Positions 1 to 8,353 of a DNA stretch of 64,000 bases are shown here, piece after piece. The notes under the pieces are model-generated. The model made no database searches, was not told where the DNA came from, and was given only the letters and a program-made list of their open reading frames with translations. A program made the position numbers and the translations under genes. Within the stretch, counting starts at the first letter, position 1, and every line of letters begins with the position of its first letter. Source of the stretch: UBA1794 sp031552405 (GTDB lineage Bacteria > Bacteroidota > Bacteroidia > Bacteroidales > Bacteroidaceae); assembly GCA_031552405.1 (NCBI GenBank), contig JAVBMN010000020.1, positions 43,257-107,256 on the forward strand, read 5' to 3'.

Positions 1-1081
1 AATGAAACTGCGTTATGCAATCTCTGTGGACGGTTCTATACCCGAGTTTGTGAATATTGCTACCTCCGCGGAATCAAGTGCATGGACCAAGAATGTTATT
101 GCAGGCTATGCAAGCGGGTCAAGTGCCTACAAAAGCGATTCGGACAAGGAAATCAAGGTACGCATCTATTTTACGGATCCGGGATTGGTACTGAGCGCTC
201 TGGACGTAAAGAAAGAGATAACAAGTCCTTATACGGAGTTGATCACCAACCCAAGCTTCGAATACGTAGCAGCAGGAAAGTTATATGAAGGTACGGTTGC
301 AAGAGGCACCCCCTACGGTTGGCAGCAAACCGGCCAGGTAGTTGGGAACTCCTACGGTATCAGCAACGATGCTACAGAATATGATGAAAATGCCATCTGC
401 TGGTACAACGCCAACCAGTCTCCCTATGCCATGCCGGAAGAATTTGAGCTGTATCAGATCATCCGTGGATTAGAGCCTGGGGAATATGTGGTTCGTTGCC
501 GTCTGGCAGTAATGACGGGCTATGAAACTAATGTGCGTCTATTTGCCAATAACTTCGTGCAATATTATGGAAGCGCCTCGAAGTACGTCGACAACCTGAC
601 GATAAGCGAGATCAAAAGCTTTGCAGGATTAACAGGAGTTTCAGGTATGACTAAGGCTGCCTTGAGAGAAATGGCGGTAAAAGTGACCCTTCAGGAAGGG
701 GATTCATTGAAGCTGGGTATCCGCTCCAGTAACCTAAAAAGCGATGGAACAAAGGGAAGCGGCCCTGACGCCTCCCATGCATACGGCGGATTCAAGGTGG
801 ATCATTTCCGGTTGGAAGCAGTAAATCCCGTGGGACTAAAACCTCTTGCTACGGAGGAAGCAGGCATTCGGATCACCGGGTCAGAGGATGGAATCGAAAT
901 CACCATAGAGCAACTCCATATACACGGATACGCCAAACTCTATTCTTTATCAGGTAATCTCATACTGAAACGTATCCTTACAACGGGTATGAATTCTATT
1001 TCCATTGCCCAGAAAGGAGTGTACCTGGTACAGACTGTAGTAGATGGGCGAGAACACACTAAAAAGATACGAATCGAATAG
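1..1081 (+). CDS. C-terminal part of a secreted carbohydrate-active protein (5' end outside window)
   Basis: The frame is open from the left edge. The first ATG (position 2) has no signal peptide behind it, so the gene almost certainly begins upstream. Residues 1-75 resemble the beta-sandwich found near the C-terminus of GH115-type alpha-glucuronidases (pattern ISVDG..P..VN, then a W, then DPG.VL); this is a weak recollection-based match. Residues 80-275 form a jelly-roll-like module opening with NPSFE and closing with FKVDHFRLE, the same type of module seen in most secreted proteins of this locus. The last 70 residues form a tail (LYSLSGNLILKR.....GVYLV) related to tails of the 19397, 22780, 26008 and 30114 proteins. 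A GH115 identity would fit removal of glucuronate from arabinogalactan, but that is inference. A hairpin terminator follows. Confidence 0.6.
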   Translation, partial: MKLRYAISVDGSIPEFVNIATSAESSAWTKNVIAGYASGSSAYKSDSDKEIKVRIYFTDPGLVLSALDVKKEITSPYTELITNPSFEYVAAGKLYEGTVARGTPYGWQQTGQVVGNSYGISNDATEYDENAICWYNANQSPYAMPEEFELYQIIRGLEPGEYVVRCRLAVMTGYETNVRLFANNFVQYYGSASKYVDNLTISEIKSFAGLTGVSGMTKAALREMAVKVTLQEGDSLKLGIRSSNLKSDGTKGSGPDASHAYGGFKVDHFRLEAVNPVGLKPLATEEAGIRITGSEDGIEITIEQLHIHGYAKLYSLSGNLILKRILTTGMNSISIAQKGVYLVQTVVDGREHTKKIRIE

Positions 1082-1128
1082 TTTGCCTATTCCTCTGGTT
1101 GTTACTCTGAAAATGACCGCATATCTTT

Positions 1129-1166
1129 AAAGGCTGTCTTCACAATTATGTGAGGCAGCCTTTTTG
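1129..1166 (+). terminator. Rho-independent terminator after the first gene
   Basis: AGGCTG and GTGAGGCAGCCT arms form a GC-rich stem around an AATTA loop and are followed by five T. It lies 48 bases after the stop codon at 1081. Confidence 0.75.
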
Positions 1167-1210
1167 TATGCAAGCTTTTCCGTACACAGAGCTGTTGTCG
1201 AAATATTTCA

Positions 1211-1350
1211 CGCCTGAAGTTCAACAATCTTAGGCCTGAGATTTTAATTTACAGGCCTGAGGTTGCGGAACTCGTGGCCTGAGGTTGAAGAACTGGTGCC
1301 CACCAATTGAAAAACTCGTGCGCACCAGTCATTCAGCTGGTGCGCACGAG
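1211..1350. repeat. Seven-unit periodic array, copy 1 (period about 21-22 bases)
   Basis: Units start (at the GCCTGA or GTGC core) near 1212, 1234, 1255, 1277, 1296, 1318 and 1340. The first four carry a GGCCTGAGRTT core and the last three a GGTGCSCAC core. The last two units face each other as a perfect 11-base inverted repeat (GTGCGCACCAG / CTGGTGCGCAC, 1318-1347). A second array with the same unit order lies at 30631-30770. No ORF explains it. Confidence 0.7.
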
Positions 1351-1385
1351 TTTAAATGAAAATAGAATGAACAATCAAACAATCT

Positions 1386-1580
1386 GCCTTCACCTTCCAC
1401 AACTGACGTTCCACCTTCCACTTTTTGGGTTGATCCTTCCACTAAAACACATTGAGTGGAGGCTTTAAAAACAAGCCTCCACTCCAAAACTACTTGTGAC
1501 AAAGGGTTTCAGAAGGTTAGTGGAACGTGGAGGGTTGATGAAAAAATGGTGGAACATGCTTTCATTCTCTCCTCAATTTT
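1386..1580. repeat. Convergent intergenic region with CCTTCCAC repeats and a strong hairpin
   Basis: The stretch between the first gene and the minus-strand GH43 gene holds several CCTTCCAC or TTCCACC copies (about 1389-1440). A 12-base perfect inverted repeat follows (GAGTGGAGGCTT 1454-1465 / AAGCCTCCACTC 1473-1484, 7-base loop), then reverse-oriented GTGGAAC or GTGGAGG copies (1518-1555). The hairpin lacks a clear T-run but lies between convergent genes and may act as a terminator. No credible gene is seen. Confidence 0.5.
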
Positions 1581-1585
1581 CCAGG

Positions 1586-4525
1586 TTAATCGGGGAAGAC
1601 TTCCTTCACTGTTTGTGTGGAACCATCTTCGTAATTTTTCCTGACGATATACATATCACCAGCTATCGGTTCGTATATTTCAAGCCCTTGCAGGTTGTAA
1701 TATTTTCTCGACACTTCTTTTAACTCTGCACTGACTCCTTCCAAAGAAGAAAGGTTCTTGACTGTCACAGTGTAGTCTTTCTTACTGCTCTGACCGTAGG
1801 CATTCAGGAATACGGATGTGTACACACCGGCATCGGCAGAAGTGACGCTGGCAACACTATACTCCCTCGTTGCCGCCCCGTGATTATTAGGCCCGGCAAA
1901 GGCCCATGTACCCACAGCCGAAGAGAGGTTGGGGCCAAAAGAAAGGCTGATTCCCGGTGTCACATTATTTATTGTAGCGGATTGCTGCCATCCTGTGGCG
2001 GCGCCTATTCTATAATAAGGATAAATCGTATGTGGTGTATAAGCCGCCGTGTTTTGCAACATCTCCAGTTCGGCAACTGTAGCAAAAGTACCCGACAAGG
2101 ATGTCAAGCGGAAATAACGCGCCTGGATGGGGGTAAAGTACACCTCCCCGCAGTATGGCATCCAGCTTCCCCCTGATACGGCGGTCCACTCTTTACCATT
2201 CTGGCTCACCTGGAACACAAACTCACGAATGATCCCGTTTATCGAGTTATCCAATCGGGGTACACAAAGAAAACCTGATACTTCATACTCTGCACCCATA
2301 TCCACTTCGATGTAGTGAGGAGCAGATACACCACTGTATTTGGTATGCCATATAGTACCCGTTTTACCGTCAATGGCATTGGCGGCTGCTCCGTTTTCGC
2401 CAGCTGTTTCCTGACTGCTGAAGCCATGGATCTTCCAAGCCGTTTTGGGTACACGATTGGTGGTAGCCGTTTCGCGCCACTCTCCGGTGAAGAAATCGAT
2501 ATCGAACTGCTGCCTATAGGTAAAGGTGCAGGATTTACCACTAAACTGGATGGGGAATATAATCGTTTTTGACTCTGCCAAACCGGGATCCTGCCAGCGG
2601 TCGCCCACATACAAGTAGGTAGTAGCATCCGTGCCCTGAACAGTCAGGATGGAAGCTGCCTGAGTATCAAAAGTAACTCCATTACCAATATTACTCAGTC
2701 CCGACCACCCGGAAGTAAGAGAAGAAGAATACGAGATCTTAGCCTGATTGGGATCCCAGCCGGTACAGGCAGAAGAGATCATGAAATAAGTATTGTCCAC
2801 CCGCACAATGGCAGGCGCTTCACGAGATTGCCCGGCAAATAGAACCGTATGGCTCACGGCACTCAGATAATCATCAGAGAGTTTGAAAAGACCGAGGTCC
2901 CGATTCTCATTGGTGGTAGAAATAAAGTAGGCAGTACCATCGTGATCCACAAAGACATTACAGTCGCGCGATTTAATATTCAGCGGCCTGCCTGCCCAGT
3001 GGAACTTATACGGTCCGTTCACTGAATCGCAATAGAACACAGCCGCTTCCGATGCGCCGTAGTTTCCCTGTTCCCAATGACACCACACCACATACTTTCC
3101 GGTTTTTGCGCAATACATTAACTTGGGCCGTTCTATAAAACGACTTCCGTCTGCCAGTGCGCTATGGGTAGAATTGGTAATAATACGGCGTTCGAACTTC
3201 CAGTTCACTAAGTCCTTGGAAGAATACATGTTCACATCCGGATTCCAGGTCCGGTCGCGGTTCTCGCCAATCATATACCAGGTATCACCCACCTTCAGGA
3301 ATCCTGCGCCATGTGCCTGTACGGAGGTTCCGTTGGTTGCTTTCCATAAGGCACCATTGCGGATAGTGGCCCATTCTGAAGGCCTTCCCTCCAGATAGAG
3401 GGCCATGGCCTCATTAATAGCAGTTACAGCAGCGGCAATATCCTTTCCAACAGGGAATTCATACACAGTCTGGGCCAGCGCAATGGCTGCCTCAAACGCT
3501 TCCTTATTGACATAATCGGAAGTGCTGAACAGCTTCTTTGCCTTTGCAAGGTCTTTCTCCAAGCCCTCGCATGCTACAAGTTGAACACCTTTTTCAGAAA
3601 GAAGAGTGATCATTGACTCAATGGATGCACGTTGATCCTCAGGACTGTCGTACATAGCCTGTGCAGTAGCAATGGCAACTTCAAAACTGCTTTTGTACGC
3701 ATATACGGAGGCAGCAAGTTGGTTGGTCAGGCTTTCAACAGCTTCCTTCAAAGGCTTGTAGGCCGCCATCGCCGCTTTGTACTCAGCTACAGCCGCATCC
3801 AGCGCAGCAAGGGCGGCAATAAGGCTGGCCTCATCTTGTGCTACCGTTTCTGCACGTTTAATTGCATTTCTCAGTGCAGGAAAGCCGCAATACCCGGGCC
3901 TACCGCCCTCCAAGGTATCCGCGATAGCCAATTCCAGCTTTTCCGCCAGGATCCGGTTGTATCCTTCCATATCACTTCCATAATAATATAGTGAGATGTG
4001 ATCCAGTTCGATAGTCGTCTGACCGGAAGTGGCCAGATCCAGCCCCAGTTCCAGCGTACCGTCATACACCGTGCCCGTGGCTTCATAATATGCCGAAGCC
4101 TTACTGGTAACAGGCGTTTCCCCGGTATTGGCATACACCGAAAGCGTTCCGCCAAAGACCGCATATAAGCCCACTCTCACGGCATACTTCCCATTTGTCA
4201 AACCAGAAATTTGTTGATACACCTTACCCGAAACACCTCCACTGCTCCAAAGCTGCCAATGGTTCTCGCCATCTACAATCACCGAGCCGTCTCCTTTGGC
4301 AGCAGTAATTATCTTCGAGAGATTTGGATTAAATGTCTTCTCCCACCCATTCGGTGCAAAAGTACTGCCGCCCGTGTTGGCCGCATCGTCATCAAATTCC
4401 GGGTTTACCACTTTAGAGGTTACGTCTGTGCGCTCCTCATCCGTCTCTGTCGGTGCATAAGCCCAGCCGGCAATGGCACATATCGTAAAAAGGATCGATA
4501 CTGAAAGGAAAAACTGTTTTTTCAT
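1586..4525 (-). CDS. Secreted multidomain GH43 enzyme (GH43_24/34-like), paralogue 1
   Basis: The chosen start is the ATG at 4525 (979 residues), which gives a clean signal peptide (MKKQFFLSVSIL...); the longer frame to 4549 only adds a non-signal extension. Domains: signal peptide 1-24; jelly-roll module about 35-185 (VVNPEFD ... GENHWQLW ... LDHISLYY); helical FIVAR-like linker repeats 190-380; five-bladed GH43 catalytic domain about 388-690; F5/8 type C (CBM32-like) domain about 700-850; Ig-like module about 860-925; short tail with RKYYNLQGLE. Likely catalytic residues are E465 (ERPK), E569 (REAPA) and Q622 (DTQ). This Glu/Glu/Gln order matches what is known for exo-beta-1,3-galactanases, where Gln replaces the usual Asp base. 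Likely secreted or surface exposed, acting on beta-galactan or arabinogalactan. It has its own promoter (4563-4570) and is probably not co-transcribed with paralogue 2. Confidence 0.85.
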   Translation of the reverse strand: MKKQFFLSVSILFTICAIAGWAYAPTETDEERTDVTSKVVNPEFDDDAANTGGSTFAPNGWEKTFNPNLSKIITAAKGDGSVIVDGENHWQLWSSGGVSGKVYQQISGLTNGKYAVRVGLYAVFGGTLSVYANTGETPVTSKASAYYEATGTVYDGTLELGLDLATSGQTTIELDHISLYYYGSDMEGYNRILAEKLELAIADTLEGGRPGYCGFPALRNAIKRAETVAQDEASLIAALAALDAAVAEYKAAMAAYKPLKEAVESLTNQLAASVYAYKSSFEVAIATAQAMYDSPEDQRASIESMITLLSEKGVQLVACEGLEKDLAKAKKLFSTSDYVNKEAFEAAIALAQTVYEFPVGKDIAAAVTAINEAMALYLEGRPSEWATIRNGALWKATNGTSVQAHGAGFLKVGDTWYMIGENRDRTWNPDVNMYSSKDLVNWKFERRIITNSTHSALADGSRFIERPKLMYCAKTGKYVVWCHWEQGNYGASEAAVFYCDSVNGPYKFHWAGRPLNIKSRDCNVFVDHDGTAYFISTTNENRDLGLFKLSDDYLSAVSHTVLFAGQSREAPAIVRVDNTYFMISSACTGWDPNQAKISYSSSLTSGWSGLSNIGNGVTFDTQAASILTVQGTDATTYLYVGDRWQDPGLAESKTIIFPIQFSGKSCTFTYRQQFDIDFFTGEWRETATTNRVPKTAWKIHGFSSQETAGENGAAANAIDGKTGTIWHTKYSGVSAPHYIEVDMGAEYEVSGFLCVPRLDNSINGIIREFVFQVSQNGKEWTAVSGGSWMPYCGEVYFTPIQARYFRLTSLSGTFATVAELEMLQNTAAYTPHTIYPYYRIGAATGWQQSATINNVTPGISLSFGPNLSSAVGTWAFAGPNNHGAATREYSVASVTSADAGVYTSVFLNAYGQSSKKDYTVTVKNLSSLEGVSAELKEVSRKYYNLQGLEIYEPIAGDMYIVRKNYEDGSTQTVKEVFPD

Positions 4526-4562
4526 ATGCTTTAAGAATATAAGTATCATTTAGAAAGAAGTT

Positions 4563-4570
4563 CAAAGATA
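4563..4570 (-). promoter_or_regulatory. Bacteroidetes -7 element (TATCTTTG) for GH43 paralogue 1
   Basis: On the minus strand TATCTTTG lies 37 bases before the ATG at 4525, matching the Bacteroidetes consensus TAnnTTTG. The -33 region is T/G rich (TTTGTTTGGGG). Confidence 0.65.
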
Positions 4571-4682
4571 CTACACCCCAAACAAACCTACAACAAGGTA
4601 GGTGAGTTGTTGCATTAATTGAATGAATTGTTCGATATTTCCTTCCTGAAGACGCAAACACAACCAGTGAAATCAACAATGC

Positions 4683-4730
4683 AAATGAAGCCCGCCACAT
4701 AAATGAGTCCCACTATGTAAATGAGTCCCT
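4683..4730. repeat. Three 18-base direct repeats upstream of GH43 paralogue 1
   Basis: AAATGAAGCCC (4683), AAATGAGTCCC (4701) and AAATGAGTCCC (4719) recur with an exact 18-base period, about 110-160 bases upstream of the -7 element. The position and phasing suggest regulator binding sites; no regulator can be assigned. Confidence 0.5.
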
Positions 4731-4795
4731 ATCCTAAGAGGGATAAATTTGAATACCACTCGGGCTCTCCCTGCGTATCAATGCTATTCCCCTGC

Positions 4796-7741
4796 TTATT
4801 CCGCAGAGAGAATTGTTTTTTCAGTGGCTACCGCACCGCTTTCATAGGTCTTTTCTATTACATGCACTCCATTTCCTAACGGACCTGATACTTCCAGGCC
4901 TTGCAGGTTATAGTACTTTCTCGATACTTCCTTATCATCCGCACTTACTCCTTCCAGTGAGGAGGGATTCTTTACGGATAAGGTATACTCTTTTCTGCTG
5001 CTTTGGTTGTACGCATTGAGGAATACAGAGGTATATACTCCTGCGTCTTCAGGGGTGATGCTGGATATGTTGTACTCACGAGTAGCTGACTGGTGACCGT
5101 TAGGGCCGGAAAACGCCCACGTACCAGTGGCCGAATAATTAGGACCGAAAGCGAAAGCCACCCCTGGATTCAGATTGCTGATGGTAGTGGCCTGCTGCCA
5201 GCTACCGCTACCTATCTTGTAATAGGGAAGGATGTTTTGCGCGGTATACGCAGTGGTATTCTTCAACATATCCAGTTCGGCAATGGAGGCATACGTACCA
5301 GCAAGGGCAGTGAGGCGGAAATAGCGTGCTGAAACAGGCGTAAAATACACCTCGGCGCCATACGGCATCCAGCTACCGCCTGATACCGTTTTCCAATCCG
5401 TTCCGTCTACGCTGACCTCAAACAGATACTGGCGAATCAAGCCGTTCGTAGAATTATCCATGCGCGGAGTACAAAGGAAACCAGATACTTCATGTGTGGC
5501 ACCCATATCTACCTCGATGCTGTGAGGAGCCGCAGCTGCCGTACCACTGTACCGGGTATGCCACTTGGTATTCACATTACCGTCAATGGCATTGGCAGCA
5601 GCTCCGCTTTCACCGCTGGTTTCCTGACTGCTGAAAGCACGGATCTTCCAGCCTGTTTTAGGCACACGGTTGGCTGTTGTTTCCGTTTCACGCCATTCAC
5701 CGGTAGCAAAGTTTACATCAAATTGCTGCCTGTACGCAAAGGTGCAGGATTTACCGCTAAACTGAATGGGGAATATAATGGTTTTCGACTCTGCCAAGCC
5801 TGGATCCTGCCAGCGGTCGCCCACGTACAGGTAAGTAGTACCTTTCGAGCCTTGCACCGTAAGTATGGAAGCGGCCTGAGTATCATAACTGATACCGTTA
5901 CCAATATTGCTCAGCCCCGACCATCCGGAGGTGAGGGAAGAGGAATAAGAGAGCTTTGCCTGGTTGGGATCCCAGCCCGTACAAGCAGAAGAGATCATGA
6001 AGTAAGTATCGCCCACCCGCACGATGGCCGGTGCTTCACGTCCCTGTCCGGCAAAGAGGACAGTATGACTCACTACGCTCAGATAGTCATCTGAAAGACG
6101 GAAGAGGCCAAGGTCACGATTCTCATTAGTGGTGGATATGAAATACGCAGTACCGTCATTGTCTACAAAGACATTACAGTCACGCGATTTCACATCAAGC
6201 GGGCGTCCTGCCCAGTGGAACTTATACGGCCCGTTTACCGAGTCGCAATAGAACACAGCCGCTTCGGAAGCGCCATAATTGCCTTGTTCCCAGTGGCACC
6301 ATACCACAAATTTCCCTGTTTTTTCGCAGTACATCAGTTTAGGACGTTCGATAAAGCGGCTGCTACCCAAGGAAGAATGGGTAACTCCGTTTTGAATAAT
6401 CTTACGTTCGAACTTCCAGTTCACAAAGTCCTTGGTAGAGTACATATTCACATCCGGGTTCCAGGTATTGTTACGGTCCTCACCTATCATATACCAAGTA
6501 TCGCCCACCTGTACGAATCCGGCTCCATGAGCCTGCACGGAAGCACCGCTGGGGATTTTCCACAAGGCACCGTTGCGAATGGTCACAAACTCAGAGGGGC
6601 GACCCTGCAGATATACCTTCTGCGCACTTTCCAGAGCGACAAGGGCGTCATTAAGGTTCTTTCCGGAAGGGGCATCATACACAGCCTGCGCTACGGCAAT
6701 GGCGGATTGAAATGTAGTCTTACCCGGATAATCAGACTTATTATATAAGGTTTTTGCATCTGTAAGATTCCTACCCAATACATCGTAGGTTGTAAGCTCA
6801 GCCACTTTCACAGAAAGAACATTTATGGTGGAAGCAAGGGATGAACGCTGGTCCTTAGGGTTGTCATACACAGTCTGTGCAGTTGCAAGCGCTGCCTCCA
6901 TATCGTTCTTATCAGGATACGCAGAAGCTGCCAACTGCTTTTTGAAGGCTGCTATAGCCTCCTTTAAGGGCTGGTATGCAGCAAGGATGGATTCGTACTC
7001 GGCAATGGCGGCATCCAGGGCAGCGATCGCGGCAATCAGGGCGGCATCGGTCTGCTCAACGGCCTTTCCCCGTGCAATAGCTGCGCGCAGTTGCGGCAAG
7101 GCGCAATATCCGGGACGGTCTGCAGCCAAAGTATCCGCCACGGCCGCAGCAAGCTTTTCGGCCAGGAGCTGGTTGTATCCTTCCAGGTCGCTGCCGCAAT
7201 ATTGCAGGGTGATGTGGTCAAATTCCAAGGTGGTTTGTCCGGTAGTGGCTATATCAAGGCCTATTTCCAACATCCCGTTATGCACCGTTCCGGTCGCCTC
7301 GTAATAGGCCGAAGCGTTGTTTACCACATTGGTTTTCCCCTCATTGGCATAGAGGGTAACCGTCCCGCCAAAAGAGGCGAACAGTCCGGCTCTCACCGTA
7401 TATTGCCCGTTGGGCAGGTTGGAGATGGTCTGACTTACTTTCCCTGCCACGGCGCTTCCGTTCCAGATCTGCCAGTGGTTCTGGCCTTCTACAATCACCA
7501 CTCCGTCCCCTTTGGCAGCTACGCTCATCTTTGAGGTGGCAGGGCTGAATGTTTTTGTCCACCCTTTCGGAACAAAACTGCTGCTGCCCGTATTGGCGGC
7601 ATCGGAGTCGAACTCCGGATTTACCACTTTGGAGGTCACATCCGCACAGTCTTCATCAGCCGGCACCTGTGCGTAGAGTAAAGTGCCTGAGATGCAAATC
7701 GCCAAAAAGGCACACACTAAAAAGAGAAACTTTTTCTTCAT
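4796..7741 (-). CDS. Secreted multidomain GH43 enzyme (GH43_24/34-like), paralogue 2
   Basis: The ATG at 7741 (981 residues) starts a good signal peptide (MKKKFLFLVCAFLA); the frame extends to 7777 without improving it. The architecture is the same as paralogue 1: N-terminal NPEFD jelly-roll module (about 35-185, GQNHWQIW), FIVAR-like helical repeats (190-385), GH43 domain (about 390-690), F5/8 type C domain (about 705-855), Ig-like module with PEDAGVYTS, and a tail with RKYYNLQGLE. Catalytic candidates are E465 (ERPK), E569 (REAPA) and the Gln of YDTQ near 622. The protein is close to paralogue 1 in the catalytic domain and to the 37797 gene. Predicted role: exo-acting galactosidase or galactanase on type II arabinogalactan, outside the cell or at its surface. 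Its promoter carries the putative HTCS operator shared with the 16947 gene. Confidence 0.85.
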   Translation of the reverse strand: MKKKFLFLVCAFLAICISGTLLYAQVPADEDCADVTSKVVNPEFDSDAANTGSSSFVPKGWTKTFSPATSKMSVAAKGDGVVIVEGQNHWQIWNGSAVAGKVSQTISNLPNGQYTVRAGLFASFGGTVTLYANEGKTNVVNNASAYYEATGTVHNGMLEIGLDIATTGQTTLEFDHITLQYCGSDLEGYNQLLAEKLAAAVADTLAADRPGYCALPQLRAAIARGKAVEQTDAALIAAIAALDAAIAEYESILAAYQPLKEAIAAFKKQLAASAYPDKNDMEAALATAQTVYDNPKDQRSSLASTINVLSVKVAELTTYDVLGRNLTDAKTLYNKSDYPGKTTFQSAIAVAQAVYDAPSGKNLNDALVALESAQKVYLQGRPSEFVTIRNGALWKIPSGASVQAHGAGFVQVGDTWYMIGEDRNNTWNPDVNMYSTKDFVNWKFERKIIQNGVTHSSLGSSRFIERPKLMYCEKTGKFVVWCHWEQGNYGASEAAVFYCDSVNGPYKFHWAGRPLDVKSRDCNVFVDNDGTAYFISTTNENRDLGLFRLSDDYLSVVSHTVLFAGQGREAPAIVRVGDTYFMISSACTGWDPNQAKLSYSSSLTSGWSGLSNIGNGISYDTQAASILTVQGSKGTTYLYVGDRWQDPGLAESKTIIFPIQFSGKSCTFAYRQQFDVNFATGEWRETETTANRVPKTGWKIRAFSSQETSGESGAAANAIDGNVNTKWHTRYSGTAAAAPHSIEVDMGATHEVSGFLCTPRMDNSTNGLIRQYLFEVSVDGTDWKTVSGGSWMPYGAEVYFTPVSARYFRLTALAGTYASIAELDMLKNTTAYTAQNILPYYKIGSGSWQQATTISNLNPGVAFAFGPNYSATGTWAFSGPNGHQSATREYNISSITPEDAGVYTSVFLNAYNQSSRKEYTLSVKNPSSLEGVSADDKEVSRKYYNLQGLEVSGPLGNGVHVIEKTYESGAVATEKTILSAE

Positions 7742-7763
7742 GGTTATAACATTTAAAACTCTA

Positions 7764-7771
7764 CAAAGGTA
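7764..7771 (-). promoter_or_regulatory. -7 element (TACCTTTG) for GH43 paralogue 2
   Basis: On the minus strand TACCTTTG fits TAnnTTTG and lies 22 bases before the start codon. The 24-base candidate operator sits 22 bases further upstream. Confidence 0.65.
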
Positions 7772-7793
7772 TGGCAAGACAGGATAAGAAACA

Positions 7794-7817
7794 GGACTCT
7801 CTCCCTTCAGAGAAAGA
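7794..7817 (-). promoter_or_regulatory. Candidate HTCS operator, copy 1
   Basis: A 24-base element with core GAAGGGAGAGAGTCC, identical at 23 of 24 positions to the element at 16616-16639. In both cases exactly 22 bases separate it from the -7 box of a target gene. The two targets flank, in opposite directions, the HTCS regulator pair (8354-16465). Confidence 0.65.
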
Positions 7818-7869
7818 CGTTACGGCATCAAAGTGCCTATTTCCTGTATAAACCGCAGGTTTGTGGGCT

Positions 7870-8334
7870 CAGCGGCTTTTCCCGGTGGATGTTTTCCCCT
7901 TAGCTCTGAAAGAGCGTCCTACCTAAGCCTGGGGTCAATGAGCAAAGCGAATGCAGCCCCAGGAACAAACCGCCGTAAGGAATGAGTTCTGTAAGAACGA
8001 TATACAAGCTCCACAAACTATCATTCTATTGAAAAGAAATAGAACACAATGTAGTGGCACAATTATTATCACAATTATAGGTGCATCGCATCTTTTCTGC
8101 GAGAAGGGGTTCGGTATAATGAGGGCTATACGAGACGGATTGATTGTATATCGTTCTTACAGAACTCATGCGCCTGGCGATGCTTTAAACCTGGGGCTGC
8201 ATTCGCTTTGCTCATTGACCCCAGGCTTAGGTAGGACGCTCTTTCAGAGCTAAGGGGAAAGAATATGATCTACCTCTGCCGGTATGATCATATTTTTGAT
8301 ATGCGGGGAAACATCCACCGGGAAAAGCCGCTGA
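7870..8334. mobile_element. Transposase-less inverted-repeat element (MITE/BIME-like)
   Basis: The left arm (7870-8006) recurs in reverse complement as the right arm (8151-8334). Shared segments include AGCGGCTTTTCCCGGTGGAT, a CCTGGGG/CCCCAGG hairpin and GTTCTGTAAGAACGATATAC. The right arm has an extra insert of about 50 bases containing a TATGATC/GATCATA palindrome. The central 145 bases are A+T-rich with no credible ORF. Nested hairpins inside long inverted arms resemble the ends of the RAYT element at 32496-33266, but the sequence family differs. Probably a non-autonomous element moved or generated by an IS200/RAYT-like enzyme elsewhere. Confidence 0.6.
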
Positions 8335-8353
8335 GTCGGTTTGTGCCTGCTAT

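Noticed and set aside
2..4. ATG at position 2 as the true start of the first gene
   Set aside because: No signal peptide or promoter, and the frame is open from the edge; the protein is clearly a C-terminal part.
1211..1350. CRISPR array
   Set aside because: Units of 21-22 bases leave about 10 bases between cores, two core types are mixed, and no cas genes are nearby.
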